Assembly (NCBI GenBank): GCA_964547125.1
Contig: CAZJLS010000085.1
Coordinates: 1-6,165 of the forward strand
DNA from: Methanobrevibacter_A sp964547125
GTDB taxonomy: Archaea > Methanobacteriota > Methanobacteria > Methanobacteriales > Methanobacteriaceae
Length of the DNA: 6,165 bases
Direction of reading: 5' to 3'
Both the position numbers and the translations under genes were made by a program. Below are positions 1-6,124 of this stretch, in pieces. How positions within the stretch are numbered: the stretch's first letter is position 1; every line of letters begins with the position of its first letter. The notes below the pieces were generated by a model. That model was not told the origin of the DNA. It did not search any database and was given only the letters and a program-made list of their open reading frames with translations.

Positions 1-1673
1 GGTATGGTGATGCTTATTTTGTATTTTGGTTTGTGATATTTGGTTAGTTTATTGTAGATTTTTTTGTATTCTGTTGTCATTTCTTTTTGTGTTTTGAATT
101 TTATTTTTTGGATGTTTTCTATGATTTTATTATACTTGTTGATATTTTTGCTGTATTCTATTATTTTTTGGTATGCTTCTTTTGGATTATTATATGGTAT
201 TAGGTATCCTGCTTTGTTTTGTTTTATGCGTTCTTCTAGTGCTCCTAGTTGTGTTGCTATTACTGGTGTTCCTGTGTTCCATGATTCTGTTAGTGTGTGT
301 GAGTATGTTTCTGGTACTGTTGAGAATATTCCTATAAAATGGGGTTTTATGTTTTTTACGTAGGTTGTGAATTCTTCTCTTGTGTATCTTCCGTGGTTTT
401 TTCCGTATTTTTTTAGTGTGGGGTATGTTGTTCCCATGAAGTGTAGTTCTAGTTGGTTTTCTGTGTCTTGTTCTTTTATTTTTTTTATGAGTAGTGATCC
501 TTTGTGTGTTCCGATGTATCCTGGAAATAGTATGTGTATTGGTTTTTTTATTTTATCAACTGGTTTTATTTTAGTTGGATGGGGTAGGTCTCGTCCGTGT
601 GTTATTGTGGTGATTTTGTCTTTTAGTTCTGGATATTGGTTAATGTAAATCGTGGTGGTTGATTTTGATGGTGTGATTATTTTTGTGCATTTTTTTAGGA
701 ATTTTTGTGATTGTTTTTGCCAATTTTTTACTGTAGCTTCTAGTTGTTGTGGTGTTTGTGTTGGTATGCATTGGCATGTCCATTCATTTTTTTGGCATTT
801 TTGTTGGCAGTATTCGTGGTTGTTGTTTACAAGATGTATGGATGGGCAGATGTAGTAGTAGTCATGTATACTTAGTATTATTGGTATTTCTAGTTTTTCT
901 GCTATGGTGCTTATATCGAATGTGTGGTTGATTAAATGGTTAATGTGTATTAAATCTATGTTTAATTTTGAAAGGATTGTTGCATATATTTTAAGTGCTT
1001 CCTTTGAATATTGCTGTTTTCTAAAGTCAATATTATCCTCAACTGATAAATCATCATCCAAACTAATACTCCAATTTCCAAGCTTAGAAAAATGATCCTC
1101 CTCTTTAAACCATAATTCAAACTCACTACCAGTTGATGTTAAAATATAACAATCATAATCATCTTGAATATCTTCAATAATATCCATACTAGTAAAACCA
1201 GTACCACCAAAACTTCCAATAGGCTCATGAACCAAATATAAAACACGTCTTCGAACATTAAACTCCTTTACGGGATTATCTAATAAATCATCTAATTCAG
1301 TATCTGATAATATTTTAAAATCATTACCTGGTAGTTTATATTCACGATTATCTTTTAGACCATATAATGCATAGTGTGATAAAGGATTTAATTTACTTTC
1401 AAGTGCATCAGGATACTTATGAGAATAATAAACACCATCAAAATCTTCCATAGGCTTCTTATTTTCCCTATAACCATACCACATATAATGAACTATAGGA
1501 TTCATACCTGCCTTTGCAACATCAGGATACTCACTTAAATAAAAACTAGTATCAAAAAGATTATGCTTCTTTATAATACTATAAGCTTTAATATTATCAA
1601 ATACTTGCCTATTAGGTTTACTTAACAAGTATAATCTTGGAAATTTTGATAAAAATCTAGTTTTAAAACCCAT
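1..1673 (-). CDS. Large family-4 glycosyltransferase with N-terminal YPDV/HY repeat module; 3' end outside window
   Basis: An open frame of 557 codons runs without a stop from the ATG at 1673 to the left edge, so the gene is partial. Residues ~40-74 and ~78-115 are two copies of a module with Phe-Asp, Tyr-Pro, His-Tyr and Gly landmarks, also found at the start of the gene at 3110-1679. A GT-B fold follows from about residue 141: an acceptor half (VLYLVHEPIGSFGGTGF), HDYYYICPS at 270-278, a donor half starting FPGYIGTHKG near 383, and the family-4 signature ESWNTGTPVIA at 463-473 with Glu463 and Glu480 or Glu481, then AGYLIP. The expected role is sugar transfer from a nucleotide-sugar to a surface glycan in the cytoplasm. 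The start is supported by matching N-termini (GFKT) in both genes. No clear ribosome site is seen; it begins 5 bases after the previous stop, suggesting coupling. The final residues (YKISITI) resemble the start of a family-2 domain, so this may be a two-enzyme fusion. Codon use changes sharply near residue 230. Confidence 0.9.
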   Translation of the reverse strand, partial: MGFKTRFLSKFPRLYLLSKPNRQVFDNIKAYSIIKKHNLFDTSFYLSEYPDVAKAGMNPIVHYMWYGYRENKKPMEDFDGVYYSHKYPDALESKLNPLSHYALYGLKDNREYKLPGNDFKILSDTELDDLLDNPVKEFNVRRRVLYLVHEPIGSFGGTGFTSMDIIEDIQDDYDCYILTSTGSEFELWFKEEDHFSKLGNWSISLDDDLSVEDNIDFRKQQYSKEALKIYATILSKLNIDLIHINHLINHTFDISTIAEKLEIPIILSIHDYYYICPSIHLVNNNHEYCQQKCQKNEWTCQCIPTQTPQQLEATVKNWQKQSQKFLKKCTKIITPSKSTTTIYINQYPELKDKITTITHGRDLPHPTKIKPVDKIKKPIHILFPGYIGTHKGSLLIKKIKEQDTENQLELHFMGTTYPTLKKYGKNHGRYTREEFTTYVKNIKPHFIGIFSTVPETYSHTLTESWNTGTPVIATQLGALEERIKQNKAGYLIPYNNPKEAYQKIIEYSKNINKYNKIIENIQKIKFKTQKEMTTEYKKIYNKLTKYHKPKYKISITI

Positions 1674-1678
1674 AATAA

Positions 1679-3110
1679 TCAATTTTTAATTTTTTGTGAA
1701 ACTTTATTAAATAATTCACTTACTAATGATTCAGCATCCATATTTTTATTTATTGTAAAATCATAAGCACTATCATCTATTTCTCCACAATAAACTTTTA
1801 TTGCATTTTTCCTATAAACCAAATCACTGATTGGATAATCTTTAGAAAATGATAATATAATATCAGAATCATCACTTGCCTTTTGCTCATCACTTAATGT
1901 TAATAATTCCACATTACAAGCACGAGCATTTAAAATCTGAGCAACACTAGAAACTAAACTATAATCACTTGAATCTATACTGAAATCATCTACAAGTAAT
2001 GTGAATTTAAACGGTTTTTCTGTGAAAAAACCAATATTATCTAATTTATCCTTATAAATTTCTTTTGTAATGTATTCTCCTTGATTTTCCCATAAAACCT
2101 TAGTATTTTTTAAATTATTTTTAAAGTATTCTTCTTTATCTTGTATACGTGTACTGGATTCATGATGGAATAATAAGGCACTTGCACAATATAAAACACG
2201 ATACCCTGCTTGGTTTAATTTTAACATAAAGTCTACATCTTCAAAGCCGTAAAAATAATCCTCATCTAAGCCACCAAGACTATCATAAATTTCCCGTGAG
2301 GTTAAAACTGCTGCAGCAGTAACTGCAATAGCATCACGTGTACAATTTACACTAACATCAAANNNNNNNNNNNNNNNNNNNNNNNNNNNNNNNNNNNNNN
2401 NNNNNNNNNNNNNNNNNNNNNNNNNNNNNNNNNNNNNNNNNNNNNNNNNNNNNNNNNNNNNNTAATTCTCCATTAGATTCTTTTACTGCTTGATTATTAG
2501 CTTCAGAAAAAGACTTATTAACCTTATTAACAATAACCTTTAAAGGTAAAACATCCTTTAGGCTTTCTAAATATTCAAGAGATCCATCATCTGATCCGTT
2601 ATCCACCACGATAATTTCAAAATTATTATAATTAGTTTTATCTTTAAAATCTTTAAACAAACGTTTTAGATGAACCAGTCCATTAAGATTTAAGATAATA
2701 ATAGAAACTAAAGGCTCCTTATCAAAGGTGTAATTATTTAAAAAAAGTTTATTAGTCTCTAAAATCCTTTCATAATGAGTTAAAATTGGAGAATTAAAAG
2801 CTACATAACCTTCCTCTTTTCCAAACATTACATAATGAACAAGTGGATTAATACTAACATCCGTGTATCTGTGTAAATAACGGTTTCCTTCAAACTTTAA
2901 GGATGGAACCTTACCCTCCAAGTATCCATAGAAAAGGTAATGGGTTAAACTATCCATACCACTAACCTTTAGACCAGGATACATTTTATAATAAAAATCC
3001 TCATCAAAAAGGTCTGAATCTAAAATCTTATCATAAGCTTCACTGTAAAGTTTAGCTTGTGAATAATTAAATTTAGACTTAATTAAAAATGTTTTAAAAC
3101 CTGGTTTCAT
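1679..3110 (-). CDS. Family-2 glycosyltransferase with N-terminal YPDV/HY module, interrupted by assembly gap
   Basis: This is one gene seen in two pieces: 216 codons before the N run and 227 after it, both open up to the gap. Residues ~35-69 and ~73-105 carry two copies of the module shared with the downstream gene. A GT-A family-2 domain starts near residue 134 (PLVSIIILNLNG), with the nucleotide-binding Asp at VVDNGSDDGS (170) and SFSEANNQAV at 200-209. After the gap come VTAAAVLTSREIYDSLGGLDE, the catalytic-base region YGFEDVDF and HHESSTR, typical of rhamnosyl/galactofuranosyl-like family-2 enzymes. The metal-binding DXD lies in the missing part. The last ~115 residues (from FKFTLLVDD) look like an extra alpha/beta domain I do not recognise. 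A GAAGGG ribosome site, 9 bases before the ATG, overlaps the stop of the gene upstream. Predicted role: sugar transfer in surface glycan assembly; donor and acceptor unknown. Confidence 0.9.
2363..2462. other. 100-N scaffold gap of unknown true length
   Basis: Exactly 100 N bases, the usual placeholder for a gap of unknown size. Both flanks end on codon boundaries of the same gene (a Leu codon on one side, a Phe codon on the other), so an intact gene needs a true gap divisible by three, which 100 is not. From the usual spacing in family-2 enzymes between the SEANNQA segment and the VTGA-like segment, about 65-75 residues should be missing, or roughly 200 bases. That estimate is from family knowledge, not measured. 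Confidence 0.97.
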
Positions 3111-3119
3111 AAAAACAAA

Positions 3120-3125
3120 CCCTTC
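3120..3125 (-). promoter_or_regulatory. Ribosome binding site of the 3110-1679 glycosyltransferase
   Basis: GAAGGG on the minus strand lies 9 bases before the ATG at 3110. Its first base is the last base of the TAG stop (3127-3125) of the upstream gene. This fixes the start codon and suggests co-translation of the two genes. Confidence 0.7.
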
Positions 3126-4147
3126 TATTTTTTAATATTTTTAACTTTTCTTAAAGGTTTAGTAAGCTTCCAAGAAGAAGAATTCAATAATTCATCAATT
3201 TTACTATTTAAACGACCATTTTCCAATTCATACTCATTTAACTGGGACTTTAAAAGAATTAAATCATTTAAAAGAAGATAAACATCCTCTTCTTCTACAT
3301 TAAATCCATTATCACGATTATTTTCCAAATATTCCACTAAATTATCAGAAGATAAAGGACTATTAGACTCAAATTTATGATGATAAGTCTCACCAGAAGT
3401 TTTACTCCAATACATATTATCCCAATAATAAACCGGACTTACAGAAGGATGAAAATCATTCTTCCATGCAACATAAGCAAAACTCAACTGATCCTGGTTT
3501 GTATACTTAATAATTTCACTCCACCAATCATCCATCAACTTAACAACCTTTGGATTATTATGTGCACGGAAAATAGAACCCATAACACCTAAACCATAAT
3601 GAGCAGGGAAACCTTCACTTAAATATTTTTCAACCTGCATATTCATAATAGGTTTAGGATAACGCATAATATTAAAAGAAGCCTTCAACTCATCATAAAC
3701 ACAATCACGTTCAGTATGAACAACACAAAGCATCTCATTTTTCAAATACTTATAAATATACTCTCGAAGGCTAGATTTAACCTGAAAAGTACCATCTAAC
3801 CAAAAACTATACTTATAATCCTTTAAATACTTATGAGGTAAAACCTTATACCTTTTAGCCTTACGATTATTATCTAAATTAGAATCCTCCATCATGATAA
3901 TCTCAAACAAATCAGATTCAACATCAGGATTATCAGTAAAACAAATATAATCACAATTCTCATCAATAAATTCAGGTTCTTTTAAAGTATCATAATCACC
4001 AGTAAAAGCCGTGTAAATTGCAATTTTACTCTCTTTTATATCATCTAATAAATTAGTATCAGCTTCACAATCCATACTCATAAATAAATCACGTTTAACA
4101 TGATCTTCATGAGTATTCTTCCATGTTTCATAAATTTCTTCATACAT
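3125..4147 (-). CDS. DUF616 (TOD1/MUCI70-like) putative glycosyltransferase with C-terminal coiled coil
   Basis: A 340-residue protein whose residues ~41-235 match the DUF616 pattern (Pfam PF04765, recognised from memory). Landmarks in order: KIAIYTAFTGDYDTLKEP (41-58), DYICFTDNP, RKAKRYKVLPHKYL (95-108), the acidic FWLDGTFQ (115-122, a DXD-like site in this family), VVHTERDCVYDEL (142-154), QVEKYLSEGFPAHYGLG (171-187) and NQDQLSFAYVAWK (217-229). The family is regarded as glycosyltransferase-like; the plant member MUCI70 is linked to polysaccharide synthesis. Residues ~286-322 look like a short coiled coil, ending in SSSWKLTKPLRK, a tail common on bacterial and archaeal surface-glycan transferases and possibly a membrane or complex anchor. 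No signal peptide or membrane helix is seen, so it is probably cytoplasmic. It is first in the leftward operon, with a weak AGGT ribosome site 10 bases before the start. Codons are strongly T-ending (Gly: 8 GGT, 1 GGA). Confidence 0.88.
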   Translation of the reverse strand: MYEEIYETWKNTHEDHVKRDLFMSMDCEADTNLLDDIKESKIAIYTAFTGDYDTLKEPEFIDENCDYICFTDNPDVESDLFEIIMMEDSNLDNNRKAKRYKVLPHKYLKDYKYSFWLDGTFQVKSSLREYIYKYLKNEMLCVVHTERDCVYDELKASFNIMRYPKPIMNMQVEKYLSEGFPAHYGLGVMGSIFRAHNNPKVVKLMDDWWSEIIKYTNQDQLSFAYVAWKNDFHPSVSPVYYWDNMYWSKTSGETYHHKFESNSPLSSDNLVEYLENNRDNGFNVEEEDVYLLLNDLILLKSQLNEYELENGRLNSKIDELLNSSSWKLTKPLRKVKNIKK

Positions 4148-4190
4148 TCTACAGATAACCTAAAAGAATTTTTCATAAATAATTAATATA

Positions 4191-4200
4191 ATTTTTATAT
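4191..4200 (-). promoter_or_regulatory. Candidate TATA box for the leftward operon
   Basis: ATATAAAAAT on the minus strand lies about 44-53 bases before the ATG at 4147. That would place transcription start roughly 20 bases before the start codon by archaeal spacing. The surrounding A/T richness makes chance matches likely. Confidence 0.3.
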
Positions 4201-4225
4201 CTCTTTTTACTCTTTTATCTTTTAT

Positions 4226-4238
4226 TTTATAAAAAAAA
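4226..4238 (+). promoter_or_regulatory. Candidate TATA box for the 4271 glycosyltransferase
   Basis: The A/T string TTTATAAAAAAAA begins about 45 bases before the ATG at 4271. With usual archaeal spacing the transcript would have a leader of only about 10-20 bases. No Shine-Dalgarno sequence is seen before this ATG, so weak or near-leaderless initiation is possible. Support is weak because the whole spacer is A/T. Confidence 0.3.
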
Positions 4239-4270
4239 TTATTAAAAAAAACAATCCATAAAATAAAAAT

Positions 4271-5305
4271 ATGACATACAAAATTAGTGTTATCATACCA
4301 ACATACAATTCAGAACAATTCATCGAAATCACAATAAAATCCATACAAGAACAAAGCATAGGGTTTGAAAACATAGAATTAATACTAATAGACGACAAAA
4401 GCACAGACAACACACCAGAAATAATAAAAAAATACACAGAAAACTACAAAAACATCACTACATATCCATTAAAAGAAAAAGCAGGAGCACCAGGAGATGC
4501 AAGAAACATAGGAATACAAAAAGCAAAAAGCCCATACCTAATGTTTATGGACCACGACGACAAATACCCAAAAACAGCCCTAGAAACACTATATAATAAA
4601 ATAAACAATGAAACAAACACTATAATAATAGGAAGATTTAAAACATTCGGAATAACAGACTGGGAATCCGACACATGGGTAACAGAACCCTTAACAATAA
4701 ATGACATAAAAGAAAACACACAATTTCTAACAATAAACAACATCTGGAGAATGATATTTCCAAAAAAAATGATACAAGAAAACAATATACAATTTCCAGA
4801 AAAAATGTTTGCAGAAGACTTAGCATTCATGATAGAATCATACTTCAATGCAGAAAAAATAACATTCCTACCAGACATAACATACTGCTTTAGAATAAGA
4901 GAAACAGACAACTCATCAACCAGCTACTCCAAAAGCCCACACTACATAGGAAAACTAGTAGACGGATACTACTACACAAGAGACATAATGCAAAAATATG
5001 AAAAAATGGAATACTATGACCTACTATTCAGCATGCACCTTGGAAGCTGGATAGACAACATAATAAACAGCCAAATAAACAAACAAGACATACACACACT
5101 ATTAGAAAAAGCACAACCACTATTCCAAGATTTAAATAACATAGACTTAAATATAAACCCAAACTTCGAACTATTCAGAGGAGTAATGGAAAAACTAAGA
5201 GATAACAAACTAGAAGAAGCATACACAGAACTAATAAACATTAAAAATCCACCAAAACCAAAAAAAGGACTGAAAAACAAGATAAAAAAAATATTTTCTA
5301 AATAA
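4271..5305 (+). CDS. Family-2 glycosyltransferase (GT-A fold)
   Basis: A 344-residue protein with a classic family-2 domain at the N-terminus: YKISVIIPTYNSEQFIE (3-19), the nucleotide-binding acidic pair LILIDDKSTDNT (38-48), GAPGDARNIGI (72-82), the metal-binding DXD variant MDHDD (93-97), and a catalytic-base region FPEKMFAEDLAFM with Glu182-Asp183. The helical C-terminal part ends in a very basic tail (KKGLKNKIKKIFSK), which may touch the membrane; no transmembrane helix is visible. Predicted role: transfer of a sugar from a nucleotide donor to a growing surface glycan; donor and acceptor cannot be read from sequence. It is transcribed away from the other three transferases. Codon use is strikingly A/C-ending (Gly: 10 GGA, 1 GGG, no GGT), unlike the DUF616 gene next door but like the 3' half of the gene at 1673-1. 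The ATG starts at the usual place for this family, just before the first beta strand, although no ribosome site is seen. Confidence 0.92.
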   Translation: MTYKISVIIPTYNSEQFIEITIKSIQEQSIGFENIELILIDDKSTDNTPEIIKKYTENYKNITTYPLKEKAGAPGDARNIGIQKAKSPYLMFMDHDDKYPKTALETLYNKINNETNTIIIGRFKTFGITDWESDTWVTEPLTINDIKENTQFLTINNIWRMIFPKKMIQENNIQFPEKMFAEDLAFMIESYFNAEKITFLPDITYCFRIRETDNSSTSYSKSPHYIGKLVDGYYYTRDIMQKYEKMEYYDLLFSMHLGSWIDNIINSQINKQDIHTLLEKAQPLFQDLNNIDLNINPNFELFRGVMEKLRDNKLEEAYTELINIKNPPKPKKGLKNKIKKIFSK

Positions 5306-5860
5306 AAAAAAATTTGAACAAAATAATAAAAAAATATAATATTACTAAACATTATACATTCAGACAGACAAAAATTATGCGTATAAATGTATTGAATTTT
5401 TGCAAAAAAAATGGTATAGGAGAAGATTTTCCTAAAATTATGCACAGTGTATGTATGAGTGTATGAATATACAACCTTATTAAAAATTAATTAAAACACA
5501 TTAAATAAGTTAATAATATTTAAAAATATTTTAAATAATATAATATAATTAAATATACTTTTATATATTAAATTAATAATTTATATTTGAGTTTAAAGAA
5601 TTAAAAAAGATAAAATACGAGAAAAAAACAGCAAATAATTTATGACTCATAATAAATATCTGGAAAAAAATGTATGGAAAAAAACTATAAAAAAATCTAA
5701 TTTTGAAAATTGTTCAATAATGAATATTTTATGAAATTTTAGATCAATTAAAAAATTTAATTTTGTCTTTTTTATAAAATTTTAATTTATTATTATAAAA
5801 ATGCAAAAATATAAATAGTATAAAAAACAAAAGGAAAAATACACATATAAGCACAAAGTC
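5306..5860. other. Gene-free, extremely AT-rich stretch; probable microbe/host junction zone
   Basis: I see no convincing gene here. The part at about 5480-5600 is almost pure A/T. A ten-base direct repeat AAAATTATGC occurs at 5371-5380 and 5434-5443. The segment from about 5444 to 5470 is a TGTATG-like low-complexity run. A small A/T hairpin lies at 5746-5762. Since the right end of the window looks like ruminant DNA and the left side is archaeal, the join probably falls in this interval, but composition alone does not show where. Confidence 0.5.
5746..5762 (+). terminator. Weak A/T stem-loop followed by T-rich tract
   Basis: AATTAAA and TTTAATT form a perfect 7-base inverted repeat around AAA, followed by TTGTCTTTTTT. 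It has the shape of a terminator, but the stem is all A/T and it lies ~440 bases after the last gene, possibly already in host DNA. It is likely a chance structure. Confidence 0.12.
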
Positions 5861-5864
5861 TTAT

Positions 5865-6065
5865 ATAGACTAAAGCAGAAACAGCTTCAATTTGCCAATA
5901 GTTATCAACTGATTTAAAAATATTTCTATTATTTAACTCAATAATTTCACATCTAGAAAACCTATCTGAAGTAAATAATGAGAAGTTATTCAAAAAGTTA
6001 TGCTTTAGAATGTTTACTGCAGCATGCCTTTACTTAGAAAAAAATAAAAACCACCAAAGTTTTCA
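5865..6065 (+). mobile_element. Diverged mammalian L1-like (LINE) fragment, 3' end of ORF2
   Basis: Several blocks follow in the order expected for old mammalian L1 elements, compared from memory. AATTTGCCAATAGTTATCAA resembles the AATTTGGCAATATCTATCAA block. ATTTCACATCTAGAAAACCT resembles ATTCCACTTCTAGGAATTTA. GAATGTTTACTGCAGCAT resembles GGATGTTCACTGCAGCAT. AAAAATAAAAACCACCAAAG resembles AAAAATTGGAAACAACCTAA. A plus-strand frame from ~5962 reads a peptide including FRMFTAACLYL, like the RMFIAALFI segment near the end of ORF2. It is heavily diverged, as expected of an ancient copy. Exact edges are uncertain. This is eukaryotic host sequence, not part of the archaeal genome. Confidence 0.65.
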
Positions 6066-6124
6066 AAGAAAGGTACTTGAAGAAGAGATATAATGTTACA
6101 TATAAAAGGATTCAAAATCACATA

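Larger units (their letters stand above)
4148..4270. promoter_or_regulatory. Divergent intergenic promoter region
   Basis: This 123-base spacer separates the leftward operon (first codon at 4147) from the rightward gene (first codon at 4271). By my count only 15 of 123 bases are G or C. It contains TATA-like boxes on both strands and must hold the start signals for both transcripts. No operator-like inverted repeat stands out from the A/T background. Confidence 0.6.

Noticed and set aside
64..1095. Several plus-strand open frames rich in Phe, Val, Ser and Cys
   Set aside because: They are shadows of the minus-strand family-4 gene, caused by its A/C-rich coding strand reading as T/G-rich on the other side.
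4222..5445. Minus-strand hydrophobic frames opposite the 4271-5305 gene
   Set aside because: Antisense shadows of a gene with clear family-2 motifs. The apparent membrane segments come from A-rich codons read in reverse.
5377..5466. A 29-codon plus-strand frame (starting MRINVLNFCKKNG)
   Set aside because: Too short, no ribosome site, no known family, and it sits in the suspected junction zone. It could be a remnant but nothing supports it.
5480..5600. A near-pure A/T tract considered as a replication origin or att site
   Set aside because: No iterated origin-box repeats, no adjacent replication gene and no tRNA or integrase are seen. The tract is in the region of doubtful origin.
5793..5993. 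A 66-codon minus-strand frame that looks like a hydrophobic protein or decayed transposase end
   Set aside because: It lies opposite the L1-like blocks on the plus strand, has no ribosome site and no recognisable motif. The hydrophobicity follows from T-rich codons.
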